From Ilex aquifolium (taxonomy: Eukaryota > Streptophyta > Magnoliopsida > Aquifoliales > Aquifoliaceae), in the NCBI GenBank assembly GCA_951799425.1, contig OX637405.1, positions 19,813,089 to 19,877,088 on the forward strand: 64,000 nt of DNA. Direction: 5' to 3'. Shown here in pieces: positions 22,521 through 33,909 of the stretch. Numbering within the stretch: the stretch's first letter is position 1; every line of letters begins with the position of its first letter. Under the pieces are notes generated by a model, which saw only the letters and a list, made by a program, of their open reading frames with translations, ran no database searches and was not told the origin of the DNA. The translations under genes were made by a program, and so were the position numbers.

Positions 22521-22560
22521 TTTGGGTGGAGCTTCCTGTACAAAAGAGACTCTGCCCAAA
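22521..22560 (+). promoter_or_regulatory. Conserved dyad near 3' end of B 5' LTR
   Basis: TTTGGGTGGAGCTTCC pairs (with G-U and a few mismatches) with GAGACTCTGCCCAAA around TGTACA; 112 bp before the LTR end. Copy in the 3' LTR at 27520-27559. Confidence 0.75.
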
Positions 22561-22676
22561 TTTTGTTAAAATTAAGAATGTTTCTTATTTAATGGATATA
22601 TATTTAGTTGCTCTCATGACATGAATGGTTTCATAGTGTAATGCCGTCCAGGGTGTGTTTTGGGGTGTTACAAAGT

Positions 22677-22688
22677 TGGTATCAGAGC
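22677..22688 (+). other. Primer-binding site of element B
   Basis: TGGTATCAGAGC, exact match to the usual tRNA-iMet primer complement, four bases after the LTR. Confidence 0.93.
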
Positions 22689-22872
22689 TTAGGCTTTAAG
22701 TCTTACATGGGAGCTGTAGGTTATGGATTACCACAAGTAAAGTAAGACTAGGTTGAAGAAACTTTAAGCTTGAATTGGTTTGAGGTTATATGTGTATGAA
22801 ATAGGTGTGATTTGTTGTTTAGTTAGGTTAGGGATTTATTTATTTATTTATATTTTTACTCGAATTCGATGA

Positions 22873-23936
22873 GTTGTCTCGCTACGCAATCGAGCTTGTG
22901 GCCACGGATGCAAAGAGGGTTAAACACTTTGAACAAGGTTTGAGGCGCTCCATCCGCGAGAAGCTGATTGCACTCCGAATTCAAGAATACAAGGATCTAG
23001 TGGAGTGGACGAACTTGCTGGAGAAAGACACAGAAGAGATCAAACGAAGAAAAATTTTCTGCCGGTAGCAGCAATGAAGTCACACAAAAGGCAACTCCGT
23101 ACCGCCGACCTGACCAAGCTTCGGGGCCAAGGAATCAAGCCATTCGAGGAGCTGGGGTTACTCAGAATAGAGTAGACACTGACTCGCGTCAATGCTTCGG
23201 ATGCGGAGGGATTGAGCACTTCAGAAATAACTTTCCATCGTTTTCACCCAGGAGCAATCAAGCAACCGAGCAAGTACCAGCAAACAAGCCACCTCTACAA
23301 AGGCCAGCACAGCAGAGACCTCAGATAGCTCGAGGAGCGGGAGGCGTACCAAAGAGAATAGGCACGGATGCACGCCGATGTTTTGCCTGTGGAGGTGTTG
23401 GGCACTTCATAGATAATTGTCCATTGCTTTCTACCAAGACCAACCAAGCAACTGGGCGAGTGAATGCAAACAGGCCACCGCTACGACAGCCACTACCACC
23501 ACAGAGACCGTTACAAGCTCATGCCCCCGGCGGCGCCAATCAAGGAAGGGTTTTTGCTTTGACCCAACCGGAGGAAGATGCCTCCAATGCCGTTGTGGAT
23601 GGTATCGTTCTTCTCTACCATTCTTGGGCCCGAATTTTATTGGATTCCTATGCGACTCATTCTTTTATACGTACTGCGGACGCGGTGGAATTGGGATTGG
23701 GTTTCGAGGAGCTAGAACATGCTTTATATGTTGACTTGCGTACGGGAGAACATGGGGATACCAGGCTAGTCTGTAAGGGTTACGTGCAGGCGGATTACAT
23801 TTCAGATACCAGTAGGTTTACTTATATGTATTTCTTTGACTATAATTTATATCTACTTGCTAGGGAATCATCATGTCTTGCCATTCTGGATAATACTACC
23901 TTGTCCCAAAATATATTATGGTGGGGTAAACCCTAA
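22873..23936 (+). pseudogene. Gag C terminus, zinc knuckles and protease of element B (broken)
   Basis: The frame 22874-23068 is the capsid C terminus (SRYAIELVATDAKRVKHF, EQGLRRSIREKLIALR); the first half of Gag is deleted. Two CCHC knuckles follow: near 23192 CFGCGGIEHFRNNF (last Cys lost) and near 23381 CFACGGVGHFIDNC (intact spacing). The frame 23424-23936 continues into the protease, where the active site reads LLDSYATHSF instead of DSGATHSF. A frame break lies near 23068. Homologous to the short protease relic in element E. Confidence 0.8.
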
Positions 23937-24660
23937 ATCTTTTATTATGCCTTCAAACCCTAGTTTACAAAGGAGATGTGTTTTTCTCTTGATTTCTCCT
24001 TTGCTCTTGATTCCCAAACTTAAATGTTATTTGTTCTAAGCTATGTTATGGGTGGGTGACCACCAAATCTTTTGGTATGCCCTTGAAATCCTAGTTTTCA
24101 AGGGAGAGGTGTTTTCTCTTTATCTTGCCTTTGTCATTGATTTCAAATCTTGATAGTCGTTTGTTATCGATTCCAATATATGATTGTTACTTTATCTATG
24201 ATTCCAAGCTTGATATCCGTTGTTATTGAGCTCGAGACTTGATTGTTTCATTGTCCTTAATTTCCTAAGCTTAATGATCCATTTGTTCTTGGTATCAAAA
24301 ATTTGATATTCATTTGTTATTGATTCTAACCCTTGTGATTCATTTATTCTTGATATTCAATGCTTGATATTCATTGGTTCTTGATTTCAAGACTTGACAT
24401 TCAATTGCTCTTGATTTCAATACTTGATTTCTCCTTGTTCTTGAGTTCAAAACTCAATATTCTTTAGTTCTTGGTTATAAAGCTTGAGATGCATCTGTTA
24501 TTGATTCCAAGACTCGATTGTTACTTTGTTCTTGATTCCCAAGCTTGATTATTTATTTGTTCCTTAATTCAAAATTCTAAAGATTGGTATTGACCAATAA
24601 AATGGTATTTTCGATGATATTATGTTAATTTTTCTTAAATTATTTCGTTGGAAAAATGTA
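23930..24660 (+). repeat. LTR-leader-derived insert with degenerate CTTGAT minisatellite
   Basis: In the place of reverse transcriptase and integrase stands non-coding sequence. Its edges resemble the B LTR leader (a CCCTAGTTT...CAAGGGAGA pattern near 24090, and AATAAAATGGTATT near 24596 against 21397-21410). Between lies an imperfect tandem repeat of roughly 40-50 bases built on CTTGATATTCATTTGTTCTTG (24130-24560). Confidence 0.6.
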
Positions 24661-24734
24661 TACGGATTTGGAAGCTAAGATGGGAGGACAAGTCTGGTTA
24701 GATTTCAACTGTAACCTTTGGTGGATTGTAATTT

Positions 24735-25304
24735 ATATCAGAGTGCGCAGCGAACTAACGGAGTAAGGACTACAATGGGGAAACTACGGAGAAGATTCAA
24801 CTCATCCGAGAGAGGCTACGCACGGCGCGAAGTAGACAGAAGAGCTACGCGGACCACAGACGAAGATCCTTGGAATTAAAAGTGGGAGATTACATGTTTC
24901 CCAAGGTGTCACACAAGAAGGGCGTGTTTCGATTCGGTAAGAAGGAAAAGTTAGCGCCAAGATATACCAGACCGTTTGAAGTGATCAAAGCAGTAAGCAA
25001 TGCGGCGTATCAACTTCGACTACCAGCCCAGCTATCCGGAGTACATGGCGTGTTTCACGTGTCGATGTTGAGGACGTGTCACTCGGATGCAACTCCAGTC
25101 GTGAACTTGGAGGAGATTGAAATTCAAGATGGAGCCACCTATGAAGAACAACCGTTGAAGATTCTCGAGGCCAAAGAAAAGGTACTCCGTAACAAAGTCA
25201 TCCGACTAGTGAAGGTTTGGTGGCAACACCATGGAGTGGAGGAAGCTACATGGGAACCGGAGCAAGAAATGCGGGAGAAGTATCCCTTTTTGTTCACTAC
25301 TTGA
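24735..25304 (+). pseudogene. Integrase C terminus with chromodomain, element B
   Basis: Open from 24870: a short basic stretch, [38 protein letters not shown], then the chromodomain ([52 protein letters not shown]). The WEPE Trp and aromatic residues are kept. Upstream, 24773-24869 encodes the preceding [12 protein letters not shown]-like stretch with a break. No catalytic core is present, so it is only the tail of a lost polymerase polyprotein; stop at 25302-25304. Confidence 0.85.
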
Positions 25305-25307
25305 GGT

Positions 25308-25344
25308 AAGTTTCGAGGACGAAACTTTCTTTAAGGGGGTGGAT
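25308..25344 (+). other. AGGA stem-loop and polypurine tract of B
   Basis: AAGTTTCG-AGGA-CGAAACTT is a perfect 8-bp stem (25308-25327) directly after the pol stop, followed by TTTAAGGGGGTGGAT abutting the 3' LTR. Confidence 0.85.
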
Positions 25345-27671
25345 TGTAACACCCCGCATTTTTGTTCATATAGATATATAGATATAGCAAATAATGGTTG
25401 TAAAGATGTGGATATGGGTATTGAAGTGTGTTTGAACTTTGTAAATTTGAAGAGTAAAGATTTAAAATGTTAATGAAAATCATAGTTGAAATTTAGTTTT
25501 AGTGAGTGAAAATATAAAATGTTAGGTCCTATAACTTGTATTAGATAGGTTTGGTGTATAAATATGTGTTGGAGAGGTTTGTGATGGATTTGGTTAGTTT
25601 TGGAATAGATTGGAAATGGAAAACAAAAGAAATAGGCAAAACTGGGTAAATGGTACCGGTACTGGGTACCGGTACTGTACCGTACCGGTACTGTGTACCG
25701 GTACTCCGATTCCAGAAGGTTTCTTGTACCGGTACTGGGTACCGGTACTGAATGGTACCGGTACTGAGTACCGGTACTACTGAAACCAGACTGTTTATTT
25801 TAAAGTCGCGAATTTCGGCCTCTCTCTCTCTCCCTATAAATACTTAAGGCCGACTATTTGAGCCCCATTTCAGCCTTCTAAACCCTAGGCACCTTTAGAG
25901 AGAAAGAGAGGGAGAGAAGAACATCAAAGATAAGGAGAGATACACCATTTTAGAAGATTAAAACCCTAGATTTCTAAGATTTCACTTCTCTACTCATTCT
26001 CTTTTCTTCCATTCTTCACCCACTCTCACCCAAATCTTTTGAAAACCCTAGGGAGAGGAGATTAAAAGGAAAAGAAAGGAAAGCAAGAAGGTCTTGAAGC
26101 TTGGGTATTTGGCTAAAACTCTTGAGCATTGAGGTAGGGGATTTCTTCTCTTTCTCTTACATTGATGTTAGGGTTAATAAATATGTATGTTTTGATTCTT
26201 AATGATATGTATTTGCTATGACTCCATTGTTTCTTGGTTCTTTTTCAATTGTTAACATGTTTTACACAAAGTTAGGGTTGTATACCCATGAGATCCCTCT
26301 TTTGTTTGAAAAACCCTAGTTTTCAAGAGTGATGGGTTTTCCTCTTGAACTCTTCCTTTATTCTTGATTTCAAAATCATAGTGTTTTGTGTTGAGTAATA
26401 AAATGATATTGTTGTGATCTCTTGCATTTTCTTTGTTGGTTATGGAAAATGTCACATGCTTAAATTGGGGATTTTTAAGATATTCTTGTAAATTGTGAAA
26501 TTGGGTTTGGTATTGTATCTCTTATGAGTGTGGGATGACCATGGGTAGCCTTTGACGAGATATCGTAGAGTGGGTAGACGTGTTGCTTGCTCCGTGGGGG
26601 TTGACATTTCTCCTACCAATCGTAGTGGGGTTAGTGCTTTGGTAAGACTAAACCGCTATTGCTCACGGGTGCCGTGTAAGAGGGTTAGTATACTAATGCC
26701 TGGGTTGGATACGTCACTGCCATTGGTGTGGCATACGCCCTTCCTAAAGGATGGATATCTTTGATAAGATTTGTGTGGGTGTGTGTGGGTTAGATATTAC
26801 TCAATGTGTCGATTCATGGGGTTTGCCTTACATCATGTTTGAGATACATATACATATTGATGGATTGTTGTATTATTGTGGACAATGGTTTCCTATAAGG
26901 ACTTGTGGGAGTATGGGATTCCACAAGGTCTTGTGGGAAAATGGTTTATATTTTGGAAAATGGATATGTATTGGATCTTGGTTTCTTTTACTGTTTATGT
27001 AAATTACTGTTGCTACTTAAACTTGAGATCCATTTTAAAATGTCCCTATTTTACTTCAAAGATTATGTATGCTATTTGTAAAATGAGACCGGCCATTTTA
27101 TATGTTTTTTATAAACCTTGTTTGAGTTTGGGAAGATTTTGTTACAGAGCTTCGTGCTCATCCCCTACAATTAATATTTTTCAGATTTGGCTTTAGAGGA
27201 AGAGCTCGGTGTGAATGAGCCTGGCCTTGGGGAAGCTTCCTTGGAGGGGTACCTAGATCCGGAATGGGACATCTAGAGATATAGCTTATTTTGCTCTAGA
27301 CTAGGGGATTTATTTCTGAACAATGTAAAGTCTAGATTCTTTTGAAACTCCGCTGCGATATACTCATGTAATTCTTTTGGGGAATGTAATTGCCATATCT
27401 GGCCTATTCTTTTGGGATAATGTTAAGGATAGTATAGATGGTAAATAGAAATTTTATTGTTATTGGATGGTTAAATGGACCCTGTGTGGTCAAGTTAATA
27501 GAATTGCACAGGTTGTGATTTTGGGTGGAGCTTCCTGTACAAAGGAGACTCTGCCCAAATTTTGTTAAAATTAAGAATGTTTCTTATTTGATGGATATAT
27601 ATTTAGTTGCTCTCATGACATGAATGGTTTCATAGTGTAATGCCGTCCAGGGTGTGTTTTGGGGTGTTACA
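25345..27671 (+). repeat. 3' LTR of element B (2327 bp)
   Basis: Near-identical to the 5' LTR but 13 bp longer, the difference being one extra palindrome unit in the array (25653-25778, eight sites). TATA box 25835-25842; dyad 27520-27559. Confidence 0.95.
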
Positions 27672-27676
27672 GTACA

Positions 27677-28528
27677 TGCCAATCAAATTCAAGCTCTTCG
27701 TCTAAACCATAATCTGAAAAAGATGTTGTTTGTAGGGGGTGAACACTAAGCTCTGTAGAAAAATCCTCTCAAGCTCAAACAAGGTTTTGAAAACATATAA
27801 AATAGGTCGGTCTCATTTTACAAAATATCATATATAACTTTTGGAATAATACAGTGACAGGTCATCAAATCTCAAGTTTACGTAGTAGCAATAAATAAAA
27901 TGAAGAAGTAAAACCAACTTTCAGACAACAAACCATTACCAACACTATATCTCAGGTATATAGTAAGACTTTGCATGAATACACACATTGAGAATATCCT
28001 GGCCTACACACACACCCAATCCTCACAAAGATTCACAACTTTAGGAAGGGCATATATTGACGCATCGACAGTGACGAATCCAACCCCGGAATAGTATACT
28101 AGCCCTCAGCCTCGATACCCGTGAGTGAATAGTGGTTTAGTTCTCAGAAGGTACCAACCCCACGAGTGGTAGGGAACCTTAAAACCCACTCAGAGTAAGA
28201 AACACATCTACTCACTCTATGATACCTGGTCAACAGTCATCCATGTTCATTAAAACATCTACAGAAGAGATACAGTACCAAACTAGTTCACCAAATCACA
28301 GGTAACCCAAGAACCATAATTCCACAGGTATTTTTGTAATATAACAACTCAAGAAAATATGCCAGAAATCATCAAGAAATATAATTTTATTGTTCCAACA
28401 AACACTAGAGTTTTTAAATCAAGAACAATGGAATATCAAGATTAAAATTTATATTTCTTGAAAACAAGGGTTTTGATAACATGAACGAGAATCTTTATGG
28501 CTATCAAACGATAAATTTATTCAAGACA
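27677..28528 (-). mobile_element. 5' LTR of minus-strand E element, part 2
   Basis: Minus-strand continuation of 20058-20358, homologous in inverse sense to the B/E LTR leader (a TGAGACCG block rc near 27810, a TAGTATACTA core near 28095). AGACA at 28524-28528 is the target duplication of the next insertion. Confidence 0.8.
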
Positions 28529-30760
28529 TGTAACACCTCGTATTAAAATTAAATAAAGACTAACACTATCTTAAGATTTCTCCTAAGATAGATAAAGTGA
28601 TCATAGAAACTTAGAATCATTGTTAGAATATTGATTTTTTGAAGTGAGTTCCAAGCATATTGACTTTCGGGGTGAATTGAGATTTTGGAGATGTTAAAGT
28701 TTAAGAAGAGTGATTAGATAAGTTTCTAAATTTTTTTAGGTCAAAATAAGGTTTCCATTGAGTCCGGAAGGTCGAAAAACCTTGGGAGAGGTAATATGAG
28801 GTGTATTAGAAGTTAGGAAGTACTTTGGAGTTAAAACACATTTTTGAGAAAATTTGGGAATTTAGGATTTTGGACACTTCTTAGTACTTTGGCCATAACT
28901 TTTTATCCTTAAGTCCAATTGATCTGAAATTTTTACAGTAGATAGTAGACATCTAGGACTACAAAAGTGTATCTGATGAACATTCTCCAATTCGAGCTCT
29001 AAATAGGTGAAAACTGCTCTGGAAGTTGGGACAGAAAGCTGGGACCGAGAGTTGCTAGCGTCCGGACGCCCAAGGCACCGTCCGGACGGTACCATTTATA
29101 TATACCCAGATCAGTTCGCGATTTTCCCCAATTCTTGCCTTCCAAATACACCAAACCGCCTCCTTCACCCATTTTCCCCATTTCTAACCTTAGAGAGCTT
29201 TGGGGGAGGAAGAAGGAAGGGGATTCTCACCTCAAAGTAGATCAAATCATCAAAGTCTTCACACCAAACTAAGGAAGAGGTAGGGGATTTCTTCCTAATC
29301 TCTTACATTGAGGCTAGGGTTTATGTATATATATATGTTTTACACTCTCATCCGTATATACATGATAATAAATACATGATTCTTGTTCCTCTTGAAATAA
29401 ATGCCATGTTTTGAACATTGGGATGGTTGGGTAACTATTAAATTCTCTTTTTCATCTTCAAACCTTGGTTTTAAAGAGAAATGGGTATTTCCCTCTATTT
29501 TTCCTTGGTATTGCTTTCAAAATTTGAGTGTTTGATATTGTACACCAAAATGTTACTTATGATGATCTCTTGCTCATTTTCTTCCATATTATTATGAAAC
29601 ATGATATGAGAAATTGTGGAATTTGGTACTTCCTTGAAATGTTGATGAATTGAGAACTTGGGGATTTTCTTGGAAATTGCTTGTAAGTTGGGAAATTGTG
29701 TAATCGTTGGTAATGTGAGATGTTTGTTGGGATGTTATCTCTTGCGTAGTTGTACGATACTAACATGGTTTACTATTGACCGGGTGTCATGTAGTGGGTA
29801 GACGGCTTTGTATGCCACGCGGGTATGAACTTTTCCTACCACATGGTGTGGGTAGACGTCTTTGTACGCCGTGTGGGTACGAACATTTCCTAGCACTAAT
29901 GATAACGGAATAGTAACGTGGGTAGTGTCGGATATACACTGTGGGTTATCGTGCATTGTACCAGAAATGGTTTCGACAAGAGTTTCCGGAAGTATGGGAT
30001 TCCGCGAGAACTTGTTGAAAACGGTTTATGGTAGAATGGATTCTATTTGGATATGGTTTGTTAACTGTATACTGGTTTCACTTCTACATTCAATTACTGT
30101 TTTTACTTAAACTTGAGATCTATTAAAATGTCCTGCTTTTCCTTCAAAATGGTATATATGCTAATTGTGAAAATGAGACCAACCGTTTTATATGCTTTTC
30201 TAAACCTTGTTTGAGTTTGGGAAGATTTTGCTACAGAGCTTCGTGCTCATCCCCTACAATTAACATTTTTCAGATTATGCTATAGAGGAGGAGCTTGGCG
30301 CTAATGAGCCGGGCCTTGGGGAAGCCTCATTAGAGGGGTACCTGGATCCCGAGTAGGACAGTTAGAGATACCCTTTTATTTTTGTACTAGACTAGGAACC
30401 AATATGTACAAACATTGTAAGGTCTAGTTTCTTTTGAAATTCCGCTGCAATATATTCATGTAATTCTTTTGGGTTGTATTGACCTTAGTTTGGCTTATTC
30501 TTTTGGGATGATTGTTGTGGATAGTATATATGGAGAATGAAATATTTTGGATTTGATGGTTAGATAGACCCGGTGTGGTCAAAGTATTATAAATGTACAG
30601 GTTGTGATTTTTGGGTGGAGCTTCCTGTACAAAGGAGACTCTGCCCAAATTTTGTTAAATCTAGGATGTTTCTTATTTGATGGATATATAGTTAGTTGCT
30701 CTCATGCTATGAATGGTTTTAGAATGTAATGCCGTCCAGGGTGGTATTTGGGGCGTTACA
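28529..30760 (+). mobile_element. Solo LTR, family E-like (2232 bp, TSD AGACA)
   Basis: TGTAACACCTCG start, GGGGCGTTACA end, AGACA at 28524-28528 and 30761-30765. Contains CGTCCGGACG (29059-29068) and ACCGTCCGGACGGT (29077-29090) directly before TTATATATA (29096-29104). The dyad module is at 30610-30649. In the leader it has the B-like structured zone (29760-29945) rather than the E minisatellite, so it is intermediate between B and E. Confidence 0.93.
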
Positions 30761-30765
30761 AGACA

Positions 30766-31561
30766 TGATATGAATTACAAGAAAACCAAGAAACAAGGAT
30801 TTCATAACATACATATATAAATCGTAGCCTCAATGAACAAATTTAGAAAGAAACCCCTACCTTGATTCTTGAAATCTTGATCGTAACGTGTTTCATTGCG
30901 ATTACCCCATGTTAATCCTTCAAGATTTAGCCCGTTCTTCCTATTTTTCTTCTCATCAACTTTCCTAGGGTTCTTGGGGTTGAAAATTAGGTAAAAACTC
31001 TTCAGATCACGGCCCTAAGGTATTTATAGGATGAAAAATAGAGAATTTTCGCGTGGGTGTGGGTAGCAATTTGCCTCTAACTTCCAACTCGATTGTGACC
31101 TAGTTAGAGGAAGATTCACGAATTGTTTTGTGAAATACACTTTTATAGTCCTTAAATTCTAGTTTTTGTAGTAAAAATTTTAGGTCAATCGGACATTAGG
31201 ATAAAAATTGATAGCTAAAATACTAAGGTTATGTCAAATTCCTTTCTACCCAAATCCTATCCAAAATTGGTTTTAACTCTAGAGTACTTCTAAACTTCTA
31301 ATACAACTCATATAACCTCTTCCAATGTTTTTCGACCTTTCAGATTCAATGGAAACTTTATTAATATTTATAAAATTACTTAATCACCCTTCTCAAATTT
31401 AAACTTCTCCAAAACTCAATTTACTTAGAACGTAAATACGCACGAAACTCAAGTTTTAAAACAAATCTTTTAACAATGATTCTAAGTTTCTACCATCATT
31501 TTATTCATCTTATGAGAACTCTTAAGATAATATTATCCTTTTTTAATTTTAACATGGGGTC
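30766..31561 (-). mobile_element. 5' LTR of minus-strand E element, part 3 (U3)
   Basis: Minus-strand U3: the stretch 31440-31561 is the inverse of the LTR start at 28529-28640. The terminal TGTAACA is missing: the sequence changes to F LTR at about 31562. Confidence 0.75.
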
Positions 31562-32078
31562 TTATTGGTTCGTTGGTGTAGTACTATTTCTTCCCTATTC
31601 TTTTTCCCCGTTTTGTTCCAGTTTAACCCTAACTCTTTTTCTTTCAATCCCACAACACCCAAACATTTAAACAACCATTATAAACCCTACATACATGTTA
31701 TTTCCTACCCATAAACATACCTAATACGCAATTCCACATACCTGGATCAAAATCAAAACCATACCCATAGCCAAAATTTGCAACCACCAAAACCCAACTC
31801 TTTTTCTTGTACTTAAAAACAATGAAATACATAGAGTTTTTTTATGAAAAATTCCTTACTAAAAAGAGTCACCCTTCTATAATTATTCAGGAAGACTTGA
31901 TTTTAATTTAAGGAAGCCAGAGAAAAATGTTTCATTCTTTGGCGATTTTGAACCAAAACACCTTCGCCAGAGAGCTTCCCTCCCAACTCAACTTCTCTCT
32001 CTCCTAGTTTTTGAATTTCTTCCCCTTCTCTTGTTAATTTTCTCTTTTTTTCTCTTTTTAATTTCTATATTTAACACC

Positions 32079-32110
<32 letters not shown>

Positions 32111-32473
32111 ATATGTATATATGTATCATCTAAGAGAAAGCCAAAAAAGACAGGTGTCTTCTTAGATGACTCACCCAACTCCCAAATTCCACTTAGGTTT
32201 CCCTTAATTTTCCATATTCACATACACATCACATAGCTTACCACTACTTTATAAATTACACCTAGAATATTTTCTATTTTATAATTTGACACCGAAACAC
32301 AATTTTTACCATAAAATTCTACCCCTATGGTTATCATTCAAAATATTTCACTACTACCATAATTCTTGTAGCTATAATTAAACCCCCACAATTAAAAACA
32401 CCAATTATCATAAATTATGCATTAGCCCCTAATATTTAACAAAATGTTATGCAATGCGTGTACAGGTCTCACA
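31562..32473 (-). mobile_element. F LTR fragment (minus strand)
   Basis: Collinear with 7815-8709, including the CT-rich block, (CA)n/(TA)n tract at 32080-32130 and the GGTCTCACA end. Cut on the left by the E element. Confidence 0.8.
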
Positions 32474-33668
32474 GGTGGTTAACCAGAATGACAAGAGATT
32501 GGGCATACAAAATAAAAAGGAATAAACTAATGAGAACAAAAACAAAAAATTTGTGTTGGAAGCATGATTGTAGATAGGCTTTGAGCCATGAAATGTGGAA
32601 AGCAAATGTGAGAGTTGGTAAATGACTCATGCGATTTTAATCATGACAAAGCATTTTTTGTAGGTGTTATATGAAGTATGGGGAATGGGAGGTGACAGCT
32701 ACAAGTGTGAGGAGAAAAAAAGAAAGAAAGACTTAAACTATGAGTTTTATAAGAGAATTTAAAGGTGGTTTATAACAAGTTTGAGTTGGAACTCAAATAT
32801 GGTATTCTTGGGCATTAGAAGTTGATTCCTACTTATATCAATTGAGGATTGTGTAAGTGGTTTAATTCATAGTATACATTCCTAATTAGTCTCTTTGTAA
32901 AGATTATTTGTTTGATATCTTGCTAATCGTATTCGAATTGTGGTATCGTTTGACTTTGAATTTTGATATGATATTCAGTTCATTTGTTGGTATTTCACTA
33001 TTTGGTCATATTTTCATTTGAGGTATCCTTAATCGCAGCGGTATTTATTTTGGTGAAATACTTAGGACTTTTTGACTTGTGTGTGAGGTGCACTCGGTGG
33101 CGTTGTTAAAATTAAGATACGTGTTCTTGGCGTTGAGGGGTGAACATAACTATACAAAATGCTCCGAGTGACGCCTAGGATGTGGTCATGATTGACTGGG
33201 TATAAAGCCATGAGTTTTTTGTATTGAATGTTCGGGTTTGTTTGACATGTTCGATATATTGGAACTATATGAATTATCATGTTAATTCATATCTCCTTGA
33301 TTGATTATTGATTTTTCAATCGATTATTGTTTGACCCTTTACTTCGTATATTATGTGTTAAATTACTTACTAACCCTCCCAAGCTCACCTCCATTTACCC
33401 TCTCAGTTGCAGGTTAAACTTGAAGTAAATTGGGAGGACCGAATAAATCAAAGAATTAAAGATTTTTTTATCAATTGTAATTCAATTTGCTATTGGAGGT
33501 CAAGACTTGAAGATTTGAAATTGATTGTAGTTAATTTTACTATCAAGAAGTTACTTATTCATTTTCGAGGAGTTTACTGATTCTAAATATTTAATGGAAA
33601 TTCAATTTATTCACTCTTGGTGTAGTTAGTGTTTTGAAATATTATGGAATTGGATCTGGGTTTTGACA
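32474..33668 (+). mobile_element. 5' LTR (5'-truncated) of miniature element H
   Basis: Ends TTTTGACA at 33668, three bases before a primer site. The segment 33000-33260 recurs at 50700-50950 in the other H LTR. Its true start (TGTGACATCC, seen at 33854) is missing, cut by the F fragment. Confidence 0.7.
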
Positions 33669-33853
33669 ATTGGTATCAGAGCATTAGGTTATTTATTTTG
33701 TAGGCTATCCTAGATTTGACACTTAGGATGATGACCCGTGGATTAGGAAGGAAGTAAAGTACAATGTATAAAATTGATCAAAGTACCAATGATAGAGGTT
33801 GGCTTACTGAATAGCAAAATTTTGAGGACAAAATTTTTCTAAGTAGGGGAGTA
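33669..33853 (+). mobile_element. Internal region of miniature element H (185 bp)
   Basis: Contains only a primer site TGGTATCAGAGC (33671-33682), a perfect 9-bp stem AAAATTTTG-AGGA-CAAAATTTT (33816-33837) and a short polypurine tract (AAGTAGGGGAGTA) before the 3' LTR at 33854. No coding sequence at all. The minimal content resembles TRIM-like or deletion-derived elements, though the LTRs are long. Confidence 0.8.
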
Positions 33854-33909
33854 TGTGACATCCTTCCGACTCAAAAAGATTATGTAATTAAAATTCATAT
33901 GTGTCATTT
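33854..33909 (+). mobile_element. 3' LTR of H, first 56 bp
   Basis: Starts TGTGACATCC after the polypurine tract. It is interrupted by the F-like LTR complex and continues at 50362. Confidence 0.65.

Larger units (their letters stand above)
20359..22672 (+). repeat. 5' LTR of element B (2314 bp)
   Basis: Order: start, AT-rich U3, palindrome array (20667-20778), TATA box (20836), leader with CCCTAGGCACC and GAGA runs, structured zone (21530-21950), dyad module (22521-22560), end at 22672. Confidence 0.95.
20359..27671 (+). mobile_element. Complete two-LTR element B (7313 bp, TSD GTACA)
   Basis: LTRs 20359-22672 and 25345-27671 with TGTAACACCCC/GGGGTGTTACA ends, primer site, polypurine tract, and GTACA at 20354-20358 and 27672-27676. 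The internal region (2.67 kb) keeps gag C terminus, zinc knuckles, protease and the chromodomain tail but lacks reverse transcriptase, RNase H and most of integrase. It must have been mobilised in trans. The LTRs are highly similar, so insertion was fairly recent. Confidence 0.95.

Noticed and set aside
22677-22688. tRNA gene signal
   Set aside because: Only the 12-18-base primer-binding complements are present here and at the other sites; no tRNA body.
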